DNA of 64,000 nucleotides from assembly GCF_044542075.1 (NCBI RefSeq), contig NZ_JBITTU010000001.1, positions 310,001 through 374,000 on the forward strand, in the 5' to 3' direction. A model generated the notes under the pieces. The model was not told where the DNA came from and made no database searches. It saw only the letters and a list, made by a program, of their open reading frames with translations. Shown in pieces: positions 1-8,933 of this stretch (the stretch's first letter is position 1; each line of letters begins with the position of its first letter). The stretch is from Leeuwenhoekiella sp044542075. Lineage in GTDB: Bacteria > Bacteroidota > Bacteroidia > Flavobacteriales > Flavobacteriaceae. Position numbers and translations under genes: made by a program.

Positions 1-1560
1 CTGAAAGCCTTCAGGTTTTCCATCCCACTCATACCCGCTTTGATTAGACCATACATCTGTTGTGGGGCTACTTGATGTGGCCATTTCTAGCACAGCCCCA
101 GATTCTTTAAACTGGTTACGCATCATATCACTCTTGCCTAAAAACTGATTGCTCATTACCGGAATTTGAATCAAATTTTCGGTGGTGTAGCCTATAGGTC
201 TGTTTTTACTGAATTCAATCTGCGCCATTACAATAAGTGTCCCAATTATTAAAGCTGCCGAAACACTAAACTGGGTCACCACAAGTATTTTCCGCGGAAG
301 CGTACCCAGTTTACCCACTTTAAAGGTTCCTTTCAAAACTTTTATGGGCTTAAAAGACGACAAATAAAGAGCCGGATAACTGCCTGAAATTAGAGCCGTA
401 ACAATTATAAATATCAAGGCCACACCCCAAAACATTAAGTTTCTCCAGGGAAATAAAATCGCTTTATCTGCAAGTGTATTAAAAGGTTTAAGGAAAAGTA
501 GTGTAATTGTCAATGCCAAAATAAAAGCGAGAACAACCACTAGAAATGATTCGGTTAAAAATTGTTTTACCAGTTGATTTTTTGTAGATCCTATCGTTTT
601 GCGTATTCCGACTTCAATGGCGCGTTTTTCGCTTCGGGCAGTCGCTAAGTTCATAAAATTTATACACGCCAGCAGCAACACAAATATTCCTATAATACTA
701 AATAGCCATACATTTTCTATACGACCACCGGTTTGTACACCATTTTCAAAGTTAGAATACAAATGCCACTCACGCATAGGAAACAAAAACAGTTGCGGAT
801 TGAATGAAGCGATATCTGGATCGCTGTCTTTTTTAACCGAAGATATTGCAGCACTTACGTTTGCGACTTCTACAGCATCAGCAAGCTCAACAAATAATTG
901 AAACGAATTATTACCCCATTGATCTGCCGAAGATTTTACCCAGTCTCGGTTTATATAATGTGACCAGGGCATTAAATACTCTGTGGTACTAAAATCATTA
1001 CCTTCTGGAATGTCTTCATAAATTGCACTCACAATCATAGTGTCAATGCCGTTTACTTTAATAAGCTTACCCATCGCATCTGCGGCTCCAAAAATTTTAT
1101 GAGCAGCGGTTTGTGAAAGCATTATGGCATTATTCTGTTTTAATGAAGCGGCATCTCCCTGTAGAATTTTTAAACCAATCATTTGCGTAAATTCAGGTTG
1201 TACCGAATATCCTTTTAGCGATAAAACAGTTTCTTCATAATTAAAAAATCGAGAGTCTAACCACGACGCCATACTAATGTGCTTAAATTGAGATTTAAAA
1301 TCTTCCCTAAGTGCAAATTCTAATGGACGTGGTATTGCAGGACTGGTTTGGGTTACGCCGTTAAAGGTTTGTGACTGGTACACCTGCGCCAGTCTAGACT
1401 TGTTTTCAAAATGATTATTGTAATTGAGTTCATCTGCAACCCATAACCCAATCATCAGCGTTACAGCCATTCCCAGAGCAAGACCAAAAATATTTATTGC
1501 AGAGTAGCCCTTATGTTTTAGAAGATTTCTAAAGGCGATTTTAATATGATTTTTAAACAT
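1..1560 (-). CDS. FtsX/MacB-type ABC permease, 3' end beyond window
   Basis: Reading back from the ATG at 1558-1560, the frame stays open to the window edge, so about 520 residues are visible and the C-terminal part is missing. It starts MFKNHIKIAFRNLLKHKGYS, the standard Bacteroidota signature of these permeases, followed by a first transmembrane helix, a MacB-like periplasmic domain, and a three-helix FtsX block containing the motif EVGIRKTIGSTKNQL. It is the last visible member of a five-permease series that follows the ATPase and fusion protein. It would act in the inner membrane with the ATPase at 11.4-12.1 kb. Substrate unknown; MacB-like efflux and lipoprotein or envelope export are both possible. 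There are 39 bases to the preceding permease gene, so co-transcription is likely. Confidence 0.9.
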   Translation of the reverse strand, partial: MFKNHIKIAFRNLLKHKGYSAINIFGLALGMAVTLMIGLWVADELNYNNHFENKSRLAQVYQSQTFNGVTQTSPAIPRPLEFALREDFKSQFKHISMASWLDSRFFNYEETVLSLKGYSVQPEFTQMIGLKILQGDAASLKQNNAIMLSQTAAHKIFGAADAMGKLIKVNGIDTMIVSAIYEDIPEGNDFSTTEYLMPWSHYINRDWVKSSADQWGNNSFQLFVELADAVEVANVSAAISSVKKDSDPDIASFNPQLFLFPMREWHLYSNFENGVQTGGRIENVWLFSIIGIFVLLLACINFMNLATARSEKRAIEVGIRKTIGSTKNQLVKQFLTESFLVVVLAFILALTITLLFLKPFNTLADKAILFPWRNLMFWGVALIFIIVTALISGSYPALYLSSFKPIKVLKGTFKVGKLGTLPRKILVVTQFSVSAALIIGTLIVMAQIEFSKNRPIGYTTENLIQIPVMSNQFLGKSDMMRNQFKESGAVLEMATSSSPTTDVWSNQSGYEWDGKPEGFQ

Positions 1561-1599
1561 GATTGATTGATTTTGATTGATACTTTCTTAGTTTCTTCT

Positions 1600-4044
1600 T
1601 TACTCTGCTCTTAAACTTTTTACAGGGTTTTTACGTGCGGTTTTAAGTGTTCTAAAACCCATAATTAAAATAGCTAGCAGCAACATCCCCAGCCCACTTG
1701 ATAGAAAAATCCACCAGCTCATATCTGTTTTATACGCATAATCCTGAAGCCAGTTGTGTAATCCCCACCACGCCACTGGAGCCGCAATGACATACGCTAT
1801 AACAAGTAATTTTAAAAAGTCTGCACACAATAACATATTGAGTTGAACTAATGAAGCTCCCAACACCTTGCGGATGCCAATTTCTTTAGTGCGACGTTCT
1901 GTAGTATGAATAACTAACCCTAACAGTCCCAGACAACTTATAATTATAGAAAGTGCAGTTGCCCAATTCAATAAACTTGCAATACGTTGCTCCTGCTCAT
2001 AAAAACTTGCAATTGTCTCATCTATAAAGGTCATCTTAAAGACTTCTCCAGGATACACTTCTTTATAAACCTGTTCCACTTGTTCAATTATTTGGGTCCA
2101 GGTGGTAGCATCACCGCCTAACACAATATGGATGTTTCTAAAATTTGTGCGCCGTTCTCTACTTGTATCTCCCGTAAGCATCAAGGGCAAAACTGCGGTT
2201 TTAAGAGAGCGTTGCTTAAAATCCTTCATCACACCTACGATTAGTTTTTCTTCACTATTAAATGCTATATACTCGCCTAAAATATTTTCAGGATTTTTAA
2301 AACCAAAAGCTTGCATTCCGGTTTCATTTATGACATATTCTTCAATGGTATCGTTTAAGGCTTTTCTACCGGCTAGAAGATCTATAGTATAAACATCTAA
2401 GTAATCTGTATCTGCATTTAAGATTTGTAATTCCTGTATTATTTCCTCTTGATCGCTTTTGTAAATCGCCATTCGGGTCGCCATATTTTGGGAAGCAGGC
2501 GGCATTCCTCCTAAACTAACCTTAGCGATTTGAGGTATTGCTTTGATTTTATTTTCTAAGACTATTCTTTTGTTCACAGTAGCGTCAGTCCACGGAGTTT
2601 GAAGATAGGCGACCGCATCTGTTCTAAAACCCAGGTCGCTGTGCATCATAAAATAGATTTGCTTGCTTACCAGTAGCGTAGCAATTACAAAAGCCTGTGC
2701 AATTGCAAATTGTGATACGGTAAGCATTTTACGCAACGATCCTTTGCCTTCTGGTTTTATACGTTCTCCCTTAAGCGTACGAGCTGGTTTAAATCTAGAA
2801 AGTACTAGTGCCGGGTAAAACCCAGATAAAAAGGTAATTGTTACTATAAGACCTAATACAAAACATATAAACCAGGGAGCTATCATTAAACTGGTGTCGA
2901 TCTCCTTAGACACAAAATCTTTAAAGATATTTAAAGCAAAAACAGATAAAAGGATAGAGCACACAGCAGCAATTACCGTAAGTAGAAAGGTTTCTCCTAA
3001 AAACTGTATGATCACCTGCTTTTTTGAACTACCCAGCGTTTTACGTATTCCTATTTCTTTTGCTCGCTGGGTTGCTTGAGCAGTATTTAGATTTATAAAA
3101 TTGATACTGCCCAGAAGAAGTAGAAAAACCGCTATAAGTATGAGGCTAAACAAAATTTTTTTATTGGCTTCCTGACGAGTATAATCATAAACACCATACT
3201 CCTGATCAAAATGCAAATCAGAGAGTTGTTGCAAATTAAAGGTACGAGTATTGCCATATTTAATCATATCTGCATCTACATGCTGCTCACTTAAAACTTG
3301 TAATTGTGCTTTTACTTGTTGTGATGTACTCTTTTCTGAAATTTTAATATAAAGCTGAGAAGCGTTGTTTGTCATTCCCCAGTTATCACCTACTATTTGA
3401 TCATGGCTAGGTGTCTGCTTAGCAGTTTCAAGAGATACAAATTCATCGAAATAAAGATCTGAGCGCTTGTCAAAATCTTTAATTAAACCCGTAACGACAG
3501 CTTGAACTTCAGAATTGTACACAATTGTTTTCCCTAAAATAGATTCTAACGGTGTATTTGGAAAATATGCCAGAGCACGTTTTCTAGTAAGCACTACGGT
3601 ATTGGGTTCTTCAAGTGCGGTCTCTTTTGAACCCGCAATCCATGTATATTGAAAAATGTCAAAATAGCTTGCTTCGGTAAGAATAATACGTTCAGGATCA
3701 ATAAACTGCTGCTCAGTTAATGCTGCTTTTGATTCGGCAACATACCAGTTGTAAAAATATGCAGACTTCTCAATCCCTGTTAAATCTTCTTTTACAGCTA
3801 ACCGCATAGGGGGTGCTACACCTCCATTTTTTATGTTTCCTTGCGGAACTTCAAAATCTGAAACCACGCGATAAATGCGATCTCTATCCTTATGAAATGT
3901 ATCAAACGTAAAATCGTAATACACCATCACACCTATCACAAAAGAAGCACTGAGTCCTATTGCAAGACTTAAAATGTTTATGGCTGAAAAAAGCTTGTTT
4001 TTCCAGATATTCCTCCAGGCAATTTTGATATAGTTTCTGAACAT
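1600..4044 (-). CDS. FtsX/MacB-type ABC permease
   Basis: An 814-residue inner-membrane protein with the full duplicated architecture: N-terminal helix near residues 20-42, MacB_PCD-like periplasmic domain to about 285, a three-helix FtsX block, a linker helix near 440, a second periplasmic domain, and a C-terminal three-helix FtsX block. The two FtsX blocks carry the paired motifs KEIGIRKTLGSSKKQ and KEIGIRKVLGASLVQ. The protein ends in NPVKSLRAE, an ending shared with the neighbouring paralogues. It lies 19 bases downstream of the next permease on the same strand. The ATPase is not fused to the permease, unlike E. coli MacB, so one ATPase probably serves several permeases. Substrate not predictable from sequence. 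Confidence 0.93.
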   Translation of the reverse strand: MFRNYIKIAWRNIWKNKLFSAINILSLAIGLSASFVIGVMVYYDFTFDTFHKDRDRIYRVVSDFEVPQGNIKNGGVAPPMRLAVKEDLTGIEKSAYFYNWYVAESKAALTEQQFIDPERIILTEASYFDIFQYTWIAGSKETALEEPNTVVLTRKRALAYFPNTPLESILGKTIVYNSEVQAVVTGLIKDFDKRSDLYFDEFVSLETAKQTPSHDQIVGDNWGMTNNASQLYIKISEKSTSQQVKAQLQVLSEQHVDADMIKYGNTRTFNLQQLSDLHFDQEYGVYDYTRQEANKKILFSLILIAVFLLLLGSINFINLNTAQATQRAKEIGIRKTLGSSKKQVIIQFLGETFLLTVIAAVCSILLSVFALNIFKDFVSKEIDTSLMIAPWFICFVLGLIVTITFLSGFYPALVLSRFKPARTLKGERIKPEGKGSLRKMLTVSQFAIAQAFVIATLLVSKQIYFMMHSDLGFRTDAVAYLQTPWTDATVNKRIVLENKIKAIPQIAKVSLGGMPPASQNMATRMAIYKSDQEEIIQELQILNADTDYLDVYTIDLLAGRKALNDTIEEYVINETGMQAFGFKNPENILGEYIAFNSEEKLIVGVMKDFKQRSLKTAVLPLMLTGDTSRERRTNFRNIHIVLGGDATTWTQIIEQVEQVYKEVYPGEVFKMTFIDETIASFYEQEQRIASLLNWATALSIIISCLGLLGLVIHTTERRTKEIGIRKVLGASLVQLNMLLCADFLKLLVIAYVIAAPVAWWGLHNWLQDYAYKTDMSWWIFLSSGLGMLLLAILIMGFRTLKTARKNPVKSLRAE

Positions 4045-4063
4045 GATTTTTTTAGTTTTTGCT

Positions 4064-6463
4064 TTACTCCGCTCTTAAACTGTTTACGGGGTTTGCCAAT
4101 GCCGCTTTTATCGCCTGAAAACTTACAGTTACAAGAGCCACAAAAACAGCAGTCAACCCTGCAAGAACAAATACCCACCAGTTTATAGGTGTACGATACG
4201 TAAAATCCTGAAGCCAACTCTGCATAATCAAATATGCCAATGGCGAAGCCAGTAGAAATGCTATTCCTACAAGTTTTAGAAAGTCTTTAGATAGTAAGGT
4301 TGTGATACCGCTAACACTTGCTCCCAGCACTTTGCGAACCCCAATCTCTTTATTACGTTGCTCTGCAGTAAATGCAGCAAGGCCAAAAAGCCCCAGGCAA
4401 GCAATAAATATGGCCAGTATCGAGAAAATAGTAACCGTACTTGCAGTCTTTTCTTCAGAGGCATAAAGCTGGGCTATATGCCTATCTACAAATTGATAAT
4501 CAAAGGCAGTATTGGGAAGATTCTCATTAAACGTAGTTTGTAAATCGCCAATTAAACCAGGAAGATCTTGCGAGGTGTAACGTACTAGAAGGGTTCGTAC
4601 ACTTTCAGGAGCCTGGTTAGCCTTATAATATACATAACCGCCAATATCTTCTTTAACGGAGTTGAAGTTGAAGTTAGAAACCACTCCGGTTATCAGAGCC
4701 CTACTGCCCATCTCAGTATTTATGATTTTACCTATAGCTTCATCAGCGTTTTTGTAGTTTAAATAATTAAGTACTTTTTCATTAATTAAGGTATAGATTG
4801 TAGAATCTCCTGCGGCAATAGTTTCCGGGAGTTCGCTACCGGCCAGTAAATTTAATTTCAGCGTTTTAATAATATTACCTTCAGTACGGCAACTGGCAAT
4901 AGGCATTCCTGTTACATCGGTACTTAATTTACGCACTGAACGTCCACTCTCATTAACTCCCGGCATAGACTGTACAGAAGATAAACTTTCGGTGTATGAT
5001 TTACGTTTTAGGTCTTGCATTAAGTTTTGAATCTGCTGTCTACTTTCTGCAGATTTTACCGAGATCGCAACAACACCTTTAGGATCATAGCCTAGATTTT
5101 TATTGCGTATAAATGCCATCTGCTGAAGGATTATCGTCACCGCAATTATTAAAATAATAGACGCAGCAAACTGAAATACGACTAATCCCTTCCGAACAAA
5201 TTCTGAACCTAAATTTTTCTTTTTTGATTTACTTACTAATAGAAGTGGCGAGATACCAGACATAGATAGTGCCGGGTAACCGCCAGCAATTAGCGTAACT
5301 AAAAGCCATATAAAAAACAATCCTACTACAATAGGAGCGGTTAATAAATCTAAATAGCTGAGTTCATTGCCTGTAATACTGCTAAACGAAGGAAGTGCCA
5401 AAAATGAAATACCATAACCTAGTATAATAGATATAAGCACCAGAATAGCGGTTTCTACATAAAAAAGAGAAAGCATCTGACTTCTTCTTGCGCCCAGTAC
5501 TTTATTTACACCAATGCTTTTTGCCCGCTTACGGGAGTTTGCAGTAGCCAGATTCATATAATTAATACAAGCGATTAAAAGAACAAGCAGAGATAAAAAA
5601 AGAAGGCTTCTTACATTGCTGATATTCCCCATTTTTGATGAATAACTATCGCGAATGGCAGCAGAATACAAGTGTATTTTTGTCAAGGGCTGAAAAAGAA
5701 ACTTAGTAAAATACCTTCCTTCCTTTTCAACATATTTAGTGATTAATCTGCTTGCTTGCGTTTCAATTTGAGCAACGTTAACATCTGGCTGAAGTTGTAC
5801 ATAGGTTTCATAACTGGCATTACTCCAGTACACATTAGTTCCCATCCAGGAGTCCATAATATTATAGACCATATCGCAGTCTATCACACTATTTTTTGGT
5901 AAATCTAAATACACTCCAGAAACCTGCAGCGTATCGCGATTATTAACTGTTATTAGCTCTCCTAATGCAGATTTGCTTCCAAAGAAACGCTCTTTTGCAG
6001 ACTTAGAAAGCACGATTGATTTGGGTTTTGCAAAAGCATCTTTAGCATTACCCGCTATAAATTGAAAATCAAACATGCTAAAAACCGTAGAATCGGCGAG
6101 GTATAATCCCGTCTCATTAAAGTTTTTATCTCCTATTTTTAGAGAAGCGGTAACCCCAAAATCATCCTTTATTAAGCGCGTCATTTTTTTAACCTGCGGA
6201 ATATCATTAACGATGGCCGGTCCAACCGCATTGGGTAATTGTGCCCAGGTTTCAAAATCATATTCTTCAGAGGTTTCCATATTTACTCTGTAAATAGTTT
6301 CTGAATGCGTATACATTTTATCAAAACTGAGTTCCCTGCTGATGTAGGCAAACAGAATAATGCAAACGCACAAGCCTATTGCCAATCCTGCAATATTTAA
6401 AACCGTAAACAGTCTGTTTGCTTTTATATTCCGCCAGGCGATCTTGATATAATTTTTAAACAT
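4064..6463 (-). CDS. FtsX/MacB-type ABC permease
   Basis: A 799-residue paralogue of the adjacent permeases, starting MFKNYIKIAWRNIKANRLFT and ending NPVNSLRAE. It has the same order of one helix, periplasmic domain, FtsX helices, linker helix, second periplasmic domain and final FtsX helices. The first cytoplasmic FtsX motif is altered here (SIGVNKVLGARRSQ instead of EIGIRKTLG), while the C-terminal copy keeps KEIGVRKVLGASVSG. The divergence suggests partner or substrate specialisation rather than a recent duplication. It is 19 bases upstream of the following permease and 40 bases downstream of the preceding one, so it is very likely in the same transcript. Confidence 0.93.
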   Translation of the reverse strand: MFKNYIKIAWRNIKANRLFTVLNIAGLAIGLCVCIILFAYISRELSFDKMYTHSETIYRVNMETSEEYDFETWAQLPNAVGPAIVNDIPQVKKMTRLIKDDFGVTASLKIGDKNFNETGLYLADSTVFSMFDFQFIAGNAKDAFAKPKSIVLSKSAKERFFGSKSALGELITVNNRDTLQVSGVYLDLPKNSVIDCDMVYNIMDSWMGTNVYWSNASYETYVQLQPDVNVAQIETQASRLITKYVEKEGRYFTKFLFQPLTKIHLYSAAIRDSYSSKMGNISNVRSLLFLSLLVLLIACINYMNLATANSRKRAKSIGVNKVLGARRSQMLSLFYVETAILVLISIILGYGISFLALPSFSSITGNELSYLDLLTAPIVVGLFFIWLLVTLIAGGYPALSMSGISPLLLVSKSKKKNLGSEFVRKGLVVFQFAASIILIIAVTIILQQMAFIRNKNLGYDPKGVVAISVKSAESRQQIQNLMQDLKRKSYTESLSSVQSMPGVNESGRSVRKLSTDVTGMPIASCRTEGNIIKTLKLNLLAGSELPETIAAGDSTIYTLINEKVLNYLNYKNADEAIGKIINTEMGSRALITGVVSNFNFNSVKEDIGGYVYYKANQAPESVRTLLVRYTSQDLPGLIGDLQTTFNENLPNTAFDYQFVDRHIAQLYASEEKTASTVTIFSILAIFIACLGLFGLAAFTAEQRNKEIGVRKVLGASVSGITTLLSKDFLKLVGIAFLLASPLAYLIMQSWLQDFTYRTPINWWVFVLAGLTAVFVALVTVSFQAIKAALANPVNSLRAE

Positions 6464-6503
6464 GTGATTGCTTTTTTGATTGATGCTTTTCTTAGTTCTT
6501 GAC

Positions 6504-8861
6504 CTATTCTGTTCTTAAACTTTTTACCGGGTTTGCCAATGCTGCTTTAATGGCTTGAAAGCTTACCGTTAGTAATGCTATCCCTATCGCTGCTAAAGCG
6601 GCAAGTACAAATACCCATGCATTAATAGAAATACGGTATGCAAAACCCTGTAACCAGTTATGCATTACAAACCAGGCTAGTGGTATTGCGATTGCGATTG
6701 CTATTACAACCAGAACTATAAAATCTTTAGACAATAAGCCTACAATACCAGCTATGCTAGATCCCAGAACTTTACGCACGCCTATTTCTTTACGGCGTTG
6801 CTCTGCGGTGTATGCAGATAGGCCAAAAAGACCCAGACATGAGATTAATATCGCTAACAGTGCAAAAATTTGAGAAAGGTTTCCTACCAGTTGTTCACTT
6901 TTAAAGCGCGCATTAAAATCATCATCTACAAAACGGTACTCAAAAGGATACCCGGGATTGTAGGTTTTTAAAGTAGTTTCTACAGTACTCAGTATCTCTG
7001 AAGCTGTATATTTTGGATTGGTTTTTAAGTACAGATACTGGGCTTCTGGCGGATAGTTGTAAAACATGACCGGGTCACTCTTACCATACATGTCGCCATA
7101 TAAGTAATCACTAGTAACGCCTATTACCGTATACAACTCGCCATAGCGATCTATCGTTTTACCTATTGCGCTGCCCGTTCCCATTAGTTTTGCAAACGAC
7201 TCTGTAATAATGGTATGTGTGCTGTCGTGGGCTACAGCACTGCTAAAGCCACGACCTTCAACCAACTCAATTCCTGACGTGTTTAAATATCCATCATTGA
7301 TGTATCGGTAAGAAACCAGCACATTTTCGGTATCAGCACCGCCCTGCCATTTGAGGCCAGATCCATTATTTCCGGCAGATAAAATATTAGAATTAGACAA
7401 GCCTGTACTGCTTATCATTCCCGATGCCTTTAAGCTTTCTTGTAGTGCTACACTATTTTTTATCAACATGCCATTTACGGGAATTTCTATGAGGTTTTCT
7501 TTATTTAATCCCAGGTCGCGGTTCTTAACATGTTGTACTTGTTGATACACCACTATGGTACTTATGATAAAGAGTATAGAAACCACAAACTGGGTAATCA
7601 CAAGGCCTTTACGTATAAAACCGGCTCCTTTAGCCTGTATGCGATTTCCTTTAAGAACGTCTATGGGTTTAAAGGAAGAAAGATAAAATGCAGGATATAA
7701 ACCGGCAACGAGTCCGCAGATAGCAGTTATCGCAAGAAGCGAAAAAATATGCGACGGAACGGTAATTCCTAATGTAAGTTGCTTATCTATAAGCGCATTA
7801 AAGCCGGGGAGTATTAATACCAACACAACTACGCTTAAGGCTGCCGCAAGAATTGCTGTTAGTAAAGCCTCGGTAATAAACTGAAAAATTAACTGCTGTT
7901 TTCCCGAACCCAAGGTTTTTCTTACGCCTACTTCATTGGCGCGTTTTTCACTGCGGGCGGTTGATAGATTCATAAAATTGATGCACGCAATAAGTAGAAT
8001 TATTAGGGCTATAAAGCTGAATAACTGCACATATTCTATACGGCCACCTATTGCTTTTCCGTTTTTAAAATCAGAACGTAAATGCCAGTTTGCGGCGCTG
8101 TGCAAAATTGCCTGTGTGTCTTCATCGCCTGTTTTTGTTGGCAACACCCCTTTTACTTTGTCATTTACTACCATATAATCTGCACCGGGAGCCAGTCTTA
8201 CAAAGGTTTCGGTAAAATTGCTGCCGTATTCCTGCGTCCACGGTTTATCCTGAGTAAAGTTTTCAAACGGCGTTAACCAGTCAAAACTATAGGTCGTATT
8301 TTGAGGAAGATTTTCAATAACACCGGTAATTGTAAAATTATCTTGCTGATCTATACGGACTGTTTTGCCTAAAATATTGTTGGGATTTTCAAAAAGGATT
8401 GCGGCTATTTTTTGAGTAATAACAATGCCTTCTTTTTCTTTAAAAGCAGTGGTAGCATTACCTTCAATAAATTTAAAATTAAAAATATCAAACAGGTCCG
8501 CGTCTGCAAATGCACCAGCACTATTTACTGAAGAAGCCCCCACACTAAAAAGAAAGTCTGCTCCTCGTAGGCGTGCTGCTTTTGTAATTTCAGGAATATC
8601 TGTTTTTAAAGCAGCAGCCAGTGGTCCCGGCGTGGCCTGAAAAAACGTGCGCCACTGTCCGTCGTACTTTTGATTTGTAGGCACACTATATACTTCTTGC
8701 TTATCTGCAACAACCGCATCAAAACTAAGCTCATCTTCTACCCAAAGCAGAATTAAACTGGCGCAGGTAATGCCTATTGCAAGCCCAAAAATATTGAGCG
8801 CGCTGTACCCTTTCTTTTTCCAAAGGTTTCTAAAGGCAATTTTGATATAATTTTTAAGCAT
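6504..8861 (-). CDS. FtsX/MacB-type ABC permease
   Basis: A 785-residue permease starting MLKNYIKIAFRNLWKKKGYS. Its N-terminal half most resembles the truncated gene at the window start (shared RIEYVQLFSF/RIENVWLFSI and EVGVRKTLGSGKQQL-type motifs), pointing to a sub-family pair within the array. Domain order is that of a duplicated FtsX protein with two periplasmic MacB_PCD-like domains. The final FtsX block carries KEIGVRKVLGSSIAG and the protein ends NPVKSLRTE. Gaps are 72 bases to the upstream gene and 40 bases downstream. Expected to form a dimeric inner-membrane complex driven by the separate ATPase. Confidence 0.93.
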   Translation of the reverse strand: MLKNYIKIAFRNLWKKKGYSALNIFGLAIGITCASLILLWVEDELSFDAVVADKQEVYSVPTNQKYDGQWRTFFQATPGPLAAALKTDIPEITKAARLRGADFLFSVGASSVNSAGAFADADLFDIFNFKFIEGNATTAFKEKEGIVITQKIAAILFENPNNILGKTVRIDQQDNFTITGVIENLPQNTTYSFDWLTPFENFTQDKPWTQEYGSNFTETFVRLAPGADYMVVNDKVKGVLPTKTGDEDTQAILHSAANWHLRSDFKNGKAIGGRIEYVQLFSFIALIILLIACINFMNLSTARSEKRANEVGVRKTLGSGKQQLIFQFITEALLTAILAAALSVVVLVLILPGFNALIDKQLTLGITVPSHIFSLLAITAICGLVAGLYPAFYLSSFKPIDVLKGNRIQAKGAGFIRKGLVITQFVVSILFIISTIVVYQQVQHVKNRDLGLNKENLIEIPVNGMLIKNSVALQESLKASGMISSTGLSNSNILSAGNNGSGLKWQGGADTENVLVSYRYINDGYLNTSGIELVEGRGFSSAVAHDSTHTIITESFAKLMGTGSAIGKTIDRYGELYTVIGVTSDYLYGDMYGKSDPVMFYNYPPEAQYLYLKTNPKYTASEILSTVETTLKTYNPGYPFEYRFVDDDFNARFKSEQLVGNLSQIFALLAILISCLGLFGLSAYTAEQRRKEIGVRKVLGSSIAGIVGLLSKDFIVLVVIAIAIAIPLAWFVMHNWLQGFAYRISINAWVFVLAALAAIGIALLTVSFQAIKAALANPVKSLRTE

Positions 8862-8933
8862 AGCTGATTGATTTTTTGTTTGATGATTTTAAATTTTTTC
8901 CTTTTTGAAAAAATGTCTTGAGTACAACAAGAG